A stretch of DNA of 64,000 nucleotides, from contig OZ316894.1 of NCBI GenBank assembly GCA_973895155.1, positions 14,136,001 through 14,200,000 on the forward strand. The letters run 5' to 3'. Every line of letters starts with the position of its first letter. The stretch's first letter is position 1. This document shows positions 36,149 to 46,592 of this stretch, one piece after another. The notes under the pieces are model-generated. The model worked only from the letters and a program-made list of their open reading frames with translations, did no database searches and had not been told where the DNA came from. This DNA comes from Marsupella aquatica. Its lineage: Eukaryota > Marchantiophyta. Made by a program: the position numbers and the translations under genes.

Positions 36149-37780
36149 ATGGGCAACCACCTAAGTAAAAGACAAAAGGACCAGCTGCTGAATTTGCTCC
36201 TCAAGCATGAGAACGTGTTTGCTTTCTCTATGAAGGACTTGGGTAAGTGCAAGACTATGCAGTTCTCCATTGAGTTGGCTGATGAAACACCTATCTTCAG
36301 GCGAAGACACCGTTTGAGTAAGCATGAGTGGCAGCTGGTGGATGAGAGGTGCCAAGAGCTCTATGAAGCTGGTCTTATTCAGCCATCTACATCAGATTTT
36401 GCAGCAGCTATAGTGATGTCAACAAAGAAGGATTCCAGTGGATTATGGACAGAGAAGCGCATGTGTGGGGACTACAGGCCACTGAACCTGGTCACACCCC
36501 AGGACAGGTACCCCATGCCACGGCTAGTGGAGCTATTTGACAGCATTGGAGACTCAAACATCTTCACTCTTGTGGATCTAAGGCAAGGCTTTAACCAGAT
36601 TTTGCTGCTTGCAAAGGACCGCAAGAAAACAACTTTCCATGGTAGTAACCAACTATGGGAGTGGTTGGTGATGCCATTTGGCTTGAAGAATGCGCCCATA
36701 TTCTTTCAAAGAGTCATGGACCAGGTTCTCCAAGGTGCTGAGTTTCTGAAATGCTACATTGATGATGTGTTGGTCCACAGCAAAGGATTTGACCAGCATC
36801 TACTTGACCTTGAGGAGCTATTCATTAGGCTTAAGAAGGTGAACCTAAAGATACACCCCAAGAAGTGTGAATTTGCTGTCAGATCAATAGTATACCTTGG
36901 GCACCGCATTCTTCCAAATGGAACCATGGCTCACTGGGCCAAGGTGGTATCCATCTTGGAAATGCCCACTCCTACTAATGTTCACACTCTTAGGAGATTT
37001 ATTGGGTTGTGCAATTACTACCGGATCTACATCAAAGATTTTAGTACCATTGCACATCCATTGTATGTTTTGTTGAAAAAGAATGTGACTTGGACATGGA
37101 GTACAGATGCTGAGGCAGCATTTGCCACTTTGAAGGAGAAGCTCTTAGAATACCCAGTGTTGAGAAGACCTGATTTCAGCAAGGTCTTTGTGTTACACAC
37201 AGATTGGAGTGCCCTTGGGATTGGTGCCATTCTGGGCCAGCATGATGAGGAAGGTAAAGAGTATGTCATTGCCTATGCATCTAGGAGCAACAATCAGGCA
37301 GAGAGTCATTATTCTTCTTATGAGGGTGAATGCCTTGCTGTTGTGTGGGTTGTCATACATTACAGGCCCTACCTCTATGGGACCAGGTTTGTTCTCTACA
37401 CCGACCACCAGCCCTTGAAGTGGTTGATGACCAACGACAAGCTTACTGGCAAGCTTGCTCGTTGGGCGCTCATACTCCAGGAGTATGATTTTGAGGTAAT
37501 TCATAGGCCTGGTGTGACACATCAAAATGCTGACACTATGTCCCACAGCCCTTTGATTGCCTCTGATGATTCCTCAGATGCACAGCAGGATTTTGACCAG
37601 GTTTCCATCCTGCCTACATTTCATGCATCTACCTATCTTGCTTTGCTGCCATGCTACGTTGTTGACCAACCTGTGGTGGACATATGGGAGAACAGCGACA
37701 CTCTGAGATTTTTGCAGCATGGGGAGTACCCCATACAGGTTACTGCAACCCAAAGAGACCAATTTAGCAAAGGTCCAAGC
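36149..37780 (+). CDS. inner element reverse transcriptase/RNase H
   Basis: Makes double-stranded cDNA from element RNA. Open from 36113 to about 37780 with no stop. A TAA at 36110-36112 separates it from the upstream linker; the Met at 36149 is the first in frame, but translation as part of Gag-Pol is more likely. RT motifs: RMCGDYRPLN, FTLVDLRQGFNQI (first catalytic Asp), WLVMPFGLKNAP, and CYIDDVLVHS (YIDD). Thumb: YLGHRILPNG and GLCNYYRIYI. RNase H: VLHTDWSALGIGAIL, YEGECLAVVW and YTDHQPLKW carry the Asp/Glu/Asp triad, and GVTHQNADTMSH is the tail. All catalytic residues are present, so this portion is the best preserved of any element in the window. Confidence 0.92.
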
Positions 37781-38940
37781 GCTACTTGTGGAAGGGAGAT
37801 CATCTTGTGCGCTGCTTGCCAGACAGGGAAGTGGTGGTTCCACCCATTCATGAGAGGGTTGGCCTTATCCGTAAGGTACATTCTGAGCTTGGTCATTTTG
37901 GCATCAAGAGGACTTACAGCCTCTTGGTTCCCCATTATCATTGGAGAGGCATGCATGGCCAGGTTTGAGATGTTATTGCCCGGTGTGAGCAGTGTGATAG
38001 GGTAAGGACTTCTTTCACATCTTGGCAACCCACACTTCATCCACTCCCTATTCAGGGCATGTTTTATCGCTGGTCATGTGATCTGGCTGGAGAATTACCC
38101 CTCACTTCTCGGGGTAATCTCTACATCATGATCATGATAGAGCATTTCTCCAAGTGGATAGAACTTGTGGCATTGCCGGATAAGACCTCCCGTAGCACCA
38201 GCCAGGCATTCCTGCAACAAGTTCTCAGTCGCTTTGGAGCTTGTGCAGAATGTCTCACTGACCAGGGCTCAGAGTTTAGAGGAGAGTTCCAGGAGCTGCT
38301 TGATCAGGCCCTCATTGATCATCGCCGGACATCACGAGATCACCCACAGGCAGATGGTTTGGCAGAGCGCATGGTTCAGACATGCAAGAAGGGCCTCCGG
38401 AAGATCTGCCTCACCAAAAACAAGGAGGATTAGGACCTGGCCTTACCCTACATTGCTATGGGGTATAGGATGTCCAGACATGCATATATCACTGTCTAAC
38501 TTTTCTCCCTACTTCTTGTTGTTTGGTCGTCACCCAGTTCCACCTTCTGCTATTGCTGCTCACATGCTTCAGGTGGTGGACTTGGATTCAGCTGTGACTT
38601 GGTCTGATGTGATCTCTAAGAGGGCTGCCCTATTCAGGAGGGTTATGCCCATGCCATGGAGAATTTGGCCATTGCACAGCACAAGGACACATTGCGTTAT
38701 GCACACACACGAGGGGGCAGTTTTCAGCCCAAGGTCAGGAAGTTTGATGTGGGAGATTTTGTGTACTTGCAGCGGCAAGCTAACGACACCCTGGACACCT
38801 CTACCAGTCGTACTATTCTCAAGGTTAAAGCTATTCGACCGTCTGGAGTGCTAGAGTTACAAGGGGCAGATGGGCGCACAATTGCTGACAATGCTAAGAA
38901 TTGTGCCCCTTGTCATCTGCCTAACCTGGATCCCACCATT
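37781..38940 (+). pseudogene. inner element integrase (frameshifted)
   Basis: DDE-family integrase. After a frame change near 37775 it reads WKGDHLVRCLPDREVVVPP, then the HHCC finger (HSELGHFGIKRTYS...CEQCDR), with a TGA at 37966-37968 (VxDVIARC, consistent with a lost Arg). The core shows the first Asp in WSCDLAGELPLT, the second in TDQGSEFRG, and the Glu in GLAERMVQT, so the DDE triad is intact. A TAG at 38431-38433 and frame changes near 38490 and 38645 follow. The C-terminal SH3-like part (KFDVGDFVYLQRQ) runs to about 38940 and then joins the PHD finger in the same frame. Confidence 0.86.
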
Positions 38941-39120
38941 GTGACTTCTACCTGGATTCCACCTGTGGACTACCCTTGCAAAGTGTGTTTGCGAATTGAC
39001 GATGTTGACCAGATGCTACTGTGTGATAATTGCAATGGAGGGTACCATCTTTTCTGCCTTCGGCCTGAACTTACCCAAGTACCAGAAGGGTTATGGTTTT
39101 GCCCTTCCTGTGCTACCTGA
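38941..39120 (+). CDS. PHD finger at integrase C-terminus
   Basis: In frame with the integrase C-terminal domain and ending at the stop 39118-39120. The C4HC3 pattern is complete: CKVC, CDNC, H in GGYHLFC, and CPSC. The order of key residues (DDVDQMLLCDNCNGGYHLFC ... VPEGLWFCPSC) follows PHD fingers that read the histone H3 N-terminus. Acidic residues precede the second Cys pair, as in readers of unmodified H3K4. It stands where chromoviruses carry a chromodomain, so the natural inference is targeting of integration to chromatin with a given H3 state. The histone preference is inferred. Confidence 0.88.
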   Translation: MTSTWIPPVDYPCKVCLRIDDVDQMLLCDNCNGGYHLFCLRPELTQVPEGLWFCPSCAT

Positions 39121-39324
39121 TTTTTCTTCAGCCCCCTTTTGGCTGTGGTCTAGGGGGGATACAGAGGTTTACACCTCCACTACGTACATACCACCTCAAT
39201 TGCTTTTTCTTGGCACTTGTGAATGTGATTGGACTTTTTCTATGCATGTTGGTTGCTAGCAACTTGCACATATGCATTGTTGGTGACTTGTATGTTTTCG
39301 ATACACTATGGCTACGATACTATA

Positions 39325-39329
39325 TGTCA
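39325..39329 (+). repeat. candidate 5-bp target-site duplication (right)
   Basis: TGTCA, identical to 29864-29868, directly before the point where the outer integrase reading resumes. Confidence 0.5.
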
Positions 39330-39993
39330 CGACAATCTGACATAGACCTTACTAGAGGATTAGCGTATCATCATGAGACAGATGGCCAAACAAAATGGGT
39401 GAATGGTATCATAGAGGATGACTTGCGTCAATTTGTGATGGCCAATCAAAAGGATTGAGCAAAGCACTTAACAATGGTCAAGTTTAGGTATAACTCGACC
39501 AAGCATTTGGCAATGGGGTTTGTGCCGTTTGTGTTGGCCACAGGGAGGACGCCAAGGGCGCCCTCTTGGTTCATAAATCCAAAATCTTGGCAGATGGAAA
39601 GCAAGGTTCCTTCTATGGATGATTTTATTTGAGAGTGACGCCTAGTTGTGGAAGCGGCTACCAAGGGTATGACCCTTGCCCAAAGTTGGTACAAGGAGCA
39701 AGGGGATAAACATCAATGTCAGGTAAGCTTCAAAATTGGGGAGAGCGTCTAGTTGTAGTTGAGACCTAAGCACTACCACAGGAACATAAGTAAGAAGCTG
39801 TCTCCCAGGTATGTGGGGCCCTATTGCATCATACAATGGGCCCACAAGGATAATCCAGTTTTGGTGGTGTTGGAGACACCAAGGAAATGGGTGTACGCAA
39901 AAGCTACCATGTTAGCCGACTCAAGAAATTTGTCAAAGACAATGATCCCAACCGGGATCAAGTCCTCCGTCCAGACGCCAGGCTGTGGAGGAC
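39330..39993 (+). pseudogene. outer chromovirus integrase, second part
   Basis: Continues the integrase begun at 28990-29868. AYHHETDGQTKWVNG is the catalytic-Glu segment (normally DGQTERVN), with Glu changed to Lys and Arg to Trp, both transitions. KFRYNSTKHLAMGFVPFVL and the GPY motif (LSPRYVGPYCIIQW, about 39800) follow, then YHVSRLKKFV. Stops (for example NQKD-stop-AKH, expected Trp) and small frame changes show decay. Confidence 0.82.
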
Positions 39994-40164
39994 GCTGAGG
40001 GGTTTGAGGTGGAGGCAATTCTAGACCACTGTTATAAACGCAAGCTAGGAAGGCAAATCTTAGAGTATTTGGTGAAGTGGGCTGACTATGACCAAGTCGA
40101 AAGTACTTGGGAATTGGAGAAAATTTTGGGTAATGCCCCAGAGATCCTTGGAAGCTATCTTTAG
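39994..40164 (+). pseudogene. chromodomain of outer chromovirus
   Basis: Reads FEVEAILDHCYKRKLGR, then LEYLVKWADYDQVESTWELE, ending SYL and TAG at 40162-40164. This is a typical chromodomain with the aromatic positions in YLVKWADY and STWE. In chromoviruses this domain binds methylated H3 tails and steers integration to heterochromatin. It is in a different frame from the preceding integrase text because of small indels. Confidence 0.85.
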
Positions 40165-40600
40165 CGAAGCGGCCTATTGCTGTTGTGAACTAGTACATAT
40201 AGCTGTGGCTACCTTTGTCAGTTGTATCCTAGTTTCACTCATCTCGGCCTCTTGAAAATGAGATTGGATTGCGTGGGCGCTAGAGGTTGTTGGGCGGCCA
40301 ATTTGCTTTTTGCGAGTGGAAGTTGATGGTGCTCGCTTCACATCTGTGGGCTGGTTAGTTCAAACTAAAGGGGGGTGAAAAAAGGGTCTGACGAGTTTGG
40401 AGTTGGCTTACCCGCTCGGACTGACATCCTACTTGGATAAGTGGGATAGGTTGGAATTTCCTAAGTCTGGAATGCGCATACCAACCTGGTTTGCATTAGC
40501 CTTATGGCATACCATTTGTTACCTTATAATATTTTTATGACCTAAAGTGGTCTAGGCGTGTTGGAATGTTTACTTAGGTCACGCAGACGTGACCATTTTT

Positions 40601-40609
40601 AAGGGGGGG
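40601..40609 (+). other. polypurine tract of outer element
   Basis: AAGGGGGGG immediately before the TGCAAG start of the right LTR, the expected position for plus-strand priming. Confidence 0.65.
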
Positions 40610-42085
40610 TGCAAGTTGCGGAACTCGACTACCTTAACATTTAGCTCCGACATCGCTGACTCCAATGCCAAGCCCCCCTATGGTCCAGGTCCAGAAAGGT
40701 CATCCGGGGAGGACTTAGCATGGGGAGACTTGTAGGCAATGGGGCGTGGCACTGACAAAGGCAAAGTGTTGAGCGGGTGGCACACAATAAGGACTTAGAC
40801 TAGCCAAGGGTTGGTTGGATCAAGGGGAAAGGGCCGGGCTCAAGGTTGACCGTCCGGACTCTAGACAGAGTTCTGAGGGCTTGAGTGAGAGCTCCTCTTG
40901 GGCTCAAGACCAATGGAGTTGACTCCATGGGCAACAGACGCTTGGGGCACGAGTTATAGCCCAATCCGGGTTTGGCCGAGCATGGGTCTCGGGTGACAAT
41001 GAGATCTGAGGACCTAGACATGAGCACTTGGTCGGTCCAATCACAACGGGCTAAGGCACTCCGCTTGCGGATGTCTAACTAGAAAGTTATGGGCATTGCC
41101 AGTTGGTGGCGCGCCCAGACATGCCGGTTGGGGTCCAGATGGGGACCAAAGTTTGAGGACCAAAGTTGGTCCGGTGTGGCAGGTCTCCAAAAGCATATAT
41201 TAGGGGAGTGGTGTCTCCTTGGGGGCTAAGGGCGAGCTGAAGTCGTAGGCCGTGGCGGTCGCGGCACTAAGGAAAAACGCCAAACAGAAACAACGATAAC
41301 TTCCCAATGGTAAGTCCGTTGGAGGACTTCCTTGGTGCGTTGAAAAGCTCTCAAGGAGGGATACATGCATCCTTCTGAGATCATTTGGGTCTAGGGGTGC
41401 TATAGGTTCTTGGGATTTGTGGGGGCTATCTTGCCCGCTTGCCAAATCCTGTCAAAATAGTAGCCAAGTCGCCTTCAGTCTCTCAAGGGAGCTTGCATTG
41501 GGGAGGCAAGGCCAAGTAGGTGTGGAGGTTGAGTTCCAAGGGCACTTGGCCCCTAGACCATCAGTGGGGCAAGAACCGGGAGTTGGTTGCTAGAATCGGG
41601 GCCATTCTGGTCCCGACATGTTGGGACAAGCTTTAGGACAAGCTATGCTAATTGGGCCATGAGCATGTCCTGGGGGTAGGATGGTCAGTTGGTGATGGAT
41701 AGGTACAAGGGGGAACCCGAGCTACACCCGAGGAAGGAGCTGTTCTAAATGAACAGTGGGTGTTGGTTTTGGTTCCGGCTTATGGCATCGAGAGGACCTA
41801 TTGCTGACCTACTTACCAATGTATGTTGAGCTTGAGTTAGGATGCTAGACTTGGGAGATCTAGATCCCGAGGGGTTACTTATCGAGACGCTTGGTTGCTT
41901 GTGCAGACAGTGAGAATCGTTGAGTAGCGGTTGTGTTGGAGAGCAAGTGCGGCTTCGTATGGGAGGGGCCGTAGGCAGTGCAAGGGGCACCAGGTTGCTT
42001 GCTCGAGGTATTTCGAGGAGTCATTTGGGCATCAAGGGCACTTAGGTGTGGGTGTTGGGATTGGTGAGGGCGTTGGGTGGTCAGG
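40610..42085 (+). repeat. right LTR of outer chromovirus
   Basis: Begins TGCAAGTTGC after the polypurine tract and parallels the left LTR at 19019-20177 over its length. It is longer because it keeps about 330 bases (41041-41405) that the left copy lacks. Its last bases are missing: after TTGGTGAGGGCGTTGGGTGG the sequence runs into a reverse LINE fragment. The many differences between the two copies imply an old insertion. Confidence 0.75.
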
Positions 42086-42560
42086 CGCTCTAGAACTAGA
42101 GAAAAGCCCTTGAGCAAAGATCCTCCAGACAAAAGTTTTTGCCTTAGTAGAGAGATCAATAGTCCACACCACTGTCCATACTCTACTCCAGTCAGCCTCA
42201 GTCAAAGTTTCATTCCAAATCCGGTTGAGCCTACAAAAGTCAGAGCCCTTAGGGTGAAGCATTTCATACACCCTACTGTTAGGTAGCCTAAAACATAGAG
42301 GTAAGTGTCCTTGTCTAGACACCTCCATTGCCTTGTCATTGAATCAAATGCCCATCCTTGGAAGACCAATTTGTGAATAGCCTAGATGAAAGCAAGTGTC
42401 TCTTACTTTGCCTCCCAGCAAAATCCCTGAAACATAACATTAGAGCACCCATGGATTTCTACTCATGGTCCGCAGTAGACCAAAGATCCAAGACTGATGG
42501 AACTCCCACTCATTCCACTGTCTTATAACTTCAACCTTTTTTGTACTAGACCATAAGGCA
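42083..42560 (-). mobile_element. LINE fragment (pre-zf-RVT region), minus strand
   Basis: Minus strand reads CFRLPNSRVYEMLHPKGSDF, NRIWNETLTEADWSRVW and LSTKAKTFVWRIFAQGLFSS. This parallels IPNKHAYQLLRPKGLDYQRW, NRIWLTNWTEEVWGKRW and LSTRGKTFLWRIIAGGLFTG of the left-end LINE (about 2370-2570). The upper part to about 42560 is weaker. The open frame runs on into the LTR by chance. Confidence 0.75.
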
Positions 42561-42659
42561 GCCTATTATATGAACTTAATTAAGTATTTGGTTCAATGCC
42601 ATGGACTTAAGTCGGTAAAATTACATTGTTATCAGTTGTTTCCATCAATCGACCTGATG

Positions 42660-43030
42660 TCAGTGGCCACATCATCTCAGAGAGGCTGCCAAGATGCGGT
42701 GGCGAAGAAAATTGCGCAAAAAAATCATTTTTTTCTCAAAATTTTATGGAGAATTTTTTTTTCACTATGGGTGTTTGTACCGTACAGATACCACATCTTG
42801 GCGGGGCTAGCCAAGATGGCCAGGTGTCCGTATGGTACAAACATGGAATTTTGTTGAATTTTTTTTTTCAAAAATTATTTTTGGGGGGAATTTTTCATAA
42901 AAAAGGAAGATTTTTTTCTCCATTTTTTTGTCCGTACACCAATCTCGATGAGGTCAGCTAAGATTGAGTCAATCTCAGTTGCCTAGCCGAGATGCGTGGA
43001 AGTGTGAAGTCACCATCTCAGCTACTCAGT
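42660..43030. repeat. hairpin-forming AT-rich element
   Basis: Nested inverted repeats: outer arms 42773-42785 and 42830-42842 (12 of 13 bases pair) and inner arms CATCTTGGC/GCCAAGATG at 42794-42802 and 42810-42818 (perfect, 7-base loop). T- and A-rich tracts lie on both sides, and GCCAAGATG-like words recur at about 42688 and 42985. It may be a MITE or similar foldback element; no target-site duplication was identified. Confidence 0.5.
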
Positions 43031-44340
43031 TGAGATTCAAAAATTTCAAGGCAAAAAAATTGATAACTGATGATCCTTGCTACCCCACTTAAGTCTTTGA
43101 TTGAATGAAAAGGACTAAAGTATTTGGTTGAACAAAATGGACTTAAATAAGTGTTTGATTGATTGCAATGGATATGAGTGTTTAGTTGACTGAAATAGGC
43201 TAATTATGAGTGGTTGAATTGATGGAATCAAAGTGTGTGTCACTTGTAGTGTAATTGGTACAAATCCACTGGTAACAACAAAATTTTTTCACTTATTATG
43301 CAATGGGCAGTGGATTGATATTGAGATGGTAATTTCAAATGTGTGTTGTTGTGTATATAATCACATGTGATGCATGCGGGTTAGAGGGAGTGAGTAGATT
43401 AGGGGATTGCGGATTGGAAAATTTTATGCTTAATTAAGGGTTTGATTCCCCTCCATCATATGGACATCATCACTATGAGGTACTTTACTTTTATTAATAG
43501 GCATTTTTTATCATAAAAAATAAGCTTGACTTTAAGTTTTGTAGGGGTCAAAAAATTAGAAATAGTCGCTTTTAAGAAAATAAGGGTGAGGAGGAAAACA
43601 ATTTCACTTATAAGTTAGGGGGTTCATACCCTAAAACATTGCACATGATGCAGGGCCCTACACATAGTGACCCCCTGAGCTCCTCCTTTCAGTCCAACTT
43701 GATGCACACAAATGCAAACCCAGAAGTTCCTTGGTTGCGTAGATTCTCATAGTACAACTTCTCCATGGTTTTTGAGGATTGTTCTCAATCGGGGTTGTTT
43801 CACAAAAATCCTGTCAATCATTCAATTTTTTGTGTGCGCATCTGTACTTGGTGTGTTGAATGGGCTTTGTGTTGGATTAACACGCTCTTGGAGCTCAAGT
43901 AATATCATCTGGTGCTATAGTTTAGACAACAAGTTTAAACTCTAAGCACATGAGGAGTTTAAATTTTGCTTGTTTGTTAGTTTGTATTGAATACTGACTG
44001 AGTTTTGATTGTAGTGTTGAGCGCTAGTATTAGTTTATTGCCAAACCACTAGCCTGTTCCACTTAGCCTTGTAATTTGATCCTAAGCTTTTATAAGTAAA
44101 ATTGCTTTTTATCAATTTCTCTACTTGGACACACGCACCCTGGGAATTTTGGGGCACAGGTTGGATATGGTAGCAACTGAGGACTGCATGTTGTTGGTCT
44201 TAAAATATCTGTAAATATTATGTTCGCCTCAAATATGGTCCTAAAAATGTGAGGTTTTTTTGGAGTCATTTACCATTATGAGTTTTGTTGTTTGCTATTT
44301 ACTCTTCCTTTTTGCTGTCACGGTGAAAACCCCCAACATC
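43031..44340. other. intergenic, no gene recognised
   Basis: AT-rich sequence with no family-like reading on either strand. Short ORFs here have no recognisable motif. Confidence 0.4.
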
Positions 44341-44355
44341 AATTGGAGTTCAATT

Positions 44356-44938
44356 CTTTACAAATGAGCAACTATTTAATCCCCTGATAAGACGTCCTTC
44401 AATCCAGTACTCTCTGAAATGGCCGACAACATTCACGGGCTATGTGAGGCTTTTGGCCCCAGCCACAAACACTTGCGGCTTCTCCTGGCCAAGTATGCTG
44501 TGGTCACCAAGAGAAGGAGATGGCTGGGATGCAAGGATGCTTTTGTGACTTGGTGAAAGCACCTCATTCTTATTTCTTATAGGGATCTTAGGGGAGGCAG
44601 CTCCTTTAGTCATTTAGGTGTGTGGTTTTTTAGGACTGGTCTTTTGATGGATGTCTTCTCTTCTGTCTGACCATCCTCTAGACAGTTGTTACATAGAACG
44701 TAGAGGCTGTCATTGGTGACCGGTGCATGGTCTCGGGTCTTAGATGGCTCTTAGACGTACGACCTTTACAGCTGTCGGATATCGCAACTTTTTCATGTTC
44801 ACATTCCCTTGTGTTGGGGCTTGGCCCCCACCGTTTTGGCCCTGTTTGGCCGTTGTACTGGCTGTTTTGGCCCCCCTTCCCGTGGGTTCTTGTGGGTTTT
44901 ACTTGTAAAAGGCAAAAAAAGGTTGGAAAATAATAATA
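44356..44938 (+). mobile_element. 5'-truncated LINE insertion with target-site duplication
   Basis: AATTGGAGTTCAATT occurs exactly at 44341-44355 and 44939-44953, a 15-bp target-site duplication. The insert starts in the last part of ORF2 (NEQLFNPLIRR, then after a frame change KTSFNPVLSEMADNIHGLCE, RLLLAKYAVVTKRRRWLGCK) and stops at TGA 44554-44556. A 3' UTR follows, with CCCGTGGGTTCTTGTGGG near the end and an AATAATAATAAA tail. It is the same lineage as the left-end LINE. Confidence 0.88.
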
Positions 44939-46578
44939 AATTGGAGTTCAATTATTGTCAAGATTGGGGGGATTGTGGGTTCCACTTGAATGTTTCCCAT
45001 TGTTTTATGTTTGTTGTGTATATGTTTGGATTGTCCCTTTGATTCTTAATGAATTACACATGGAAGAGAACCCAAGTAGAAGTTTCCAAAGAAAGTGCAA
45101 TATTCGGTAACACACCAAGTAAAGGAAACAAACAAAGAAACAATACGGATACGGGAATGAATAAGAATAACAGTGAATAAACGTCAAAGATACCGATGGA
45201 TGTGCAGGCCATATTTGGTTTTATCAGCTAATTCATAGGGAAAGGCAGTTTATGGTGTAGGAATTCAAGAGTATAGGGATGGTGTAATTGGTATGGTTTT
45301 GTTTCCCGAAAGCGAGCAGCCTGCTGGATGTGATGAGGCATGGCATCTGTACTCGGGCATCAACCTCCTTAGGAAAGGAAAGATTGCCGGTCTAGATTTG
45401 TCATGAAGGCTGATGACAAGAATTGTAAGCTGGAGTTCTATCAATGGAATAAAGTGGAGTCTTACTTGATAGAGGATACAATTTTATCATATAATTTCAT
45501 AAATTGTGAATATGGAGAAGATTAATCTCACCTGGACAACTGAATTGAAAATGATACCATATGGTGTTCAGAATGCACTCAAGGGGTGCTGGAAACTAAT
45601 TCACAAATGGAGGACAACATTAAAAAAGGAAAACTTAAAACCAAAAACTTTTGCCTAGTTGATTGAGAATACTTGACTAGATTATTGTGAGGGTATTTAA
45701 ATGTTACTAGCTGAATGATAAGGTGACATACAACTATTGTTTCTCTGGATATAAGGCAGGGATATGAATCATAAACATACAATTCTGATTCTACTTGACT
45801 AATGAAACTTGAGTTGGATCTTCTACTGAGCTCGACAGTGTGCTTGACAGTCCAAGGGATAAGGAGAAGAAGGCAGGGGGCCTTACCTTTCCACTTGAGA
45901 GAAAGAGAATTTAAGAGAATAGTAAGAAGTATAAGTCTGGAAATTGTTAAGAGTCTTCAATTTGAAATCTGGCTGTCCAAGAATGGTTTAGAGATCAATC
46001 AAATTAATAGACCAATCAATTTGGGATCTTTTGATGTGTGGAGTGGAGTGATTGAGACCGTTTTAAAGAAGGGAGTAGTCAGATTTGAGTGAATATATAA
46101 ATGATTGATCAACAGTATGAAAGAGGTAAAGATAGAGCCAGGAGAGAAGTTAGAAGGAGAGGATTGATTAAGATATGTTGACCTGAGGAGCTTGGATTGG
46201 TGGAATCGCTAGATGAGTTTCTGAGGTTCACAACGCTGGACTTAGGACAAAAGCACTTTGATCCCTTGCCTGTGCGAGTGTATGCCTGGAACTGGGGCCT
46301 GACCATGCCCTCCAGTGCCAAAGATTCTTCACAATAGCAGGAGCGGCCTCAGGCTCCTCCCCATCCTTAGGAAGCGGGAGAGAGTTCTAGGCCCAGCCGA
46401 TTGCACTAGCATTTCCCTTGCCCAGGCATACGCCGCTCCAGCAACAGCAGCAACAAACACAACAGCATCTGTAGCGGCAACATTCATGCTAGTCCCCATC
46501 CATGGCCCAATCAGCAGTCCGGGTCTGATTAAGCAGTCCGGGTCTGATTAGTGGTAAATGTGTCAAGTTAAGGGCCAT

Positions 46579-46592
46579 CTTGCACGTGCAAG
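46579..46592. other. 14-bp palindrome with CACGTG core
   Basis: CTTGCACGTGCAAG is a perfect palindrome containing the G-box/E-box core CACGTG. A near copy, CTTGCACATGCAAG, lies at 46891-46904. No neighbouring gene is known to use it. Confidence 0.5.

Larger units (their letters stand above)
29869..39324 (+). mobile_element. inner Ty3/gypsy element carrying DNA methyltransferase and PHD finger
   Basis: A 9.46-kb insertion in the outer integrase gene. Order: leader with repeated hairpins, Gag with two zinc knuckles, protease, C5 cytosine methyltransferase, RT, RNase H, integrase, PHD finger. Gag is in frame 0, protease-methyltransferase in frame 1 and RT-RNase H in frame 2 (position modulo 3), with integrase back in frame 1. 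Some of these shifts may be programmed and others are decay. A G-rich polypurine-like run (CTAGGGGGGATACAG) at about 39150 follows the last stop. I could not find a matching pair of LTRs by eye: only about 200 bases lie between that stop and the right junction, so the right LTR is short, deleted or unlike the left. Not an active copy. Confidence 0.85.

Noticed and set aside
36161-37843. Minus-strand ORFs across the inner RT
   Set aside because: Mirror readings of a well-supported plus-strand RT/RNase H.
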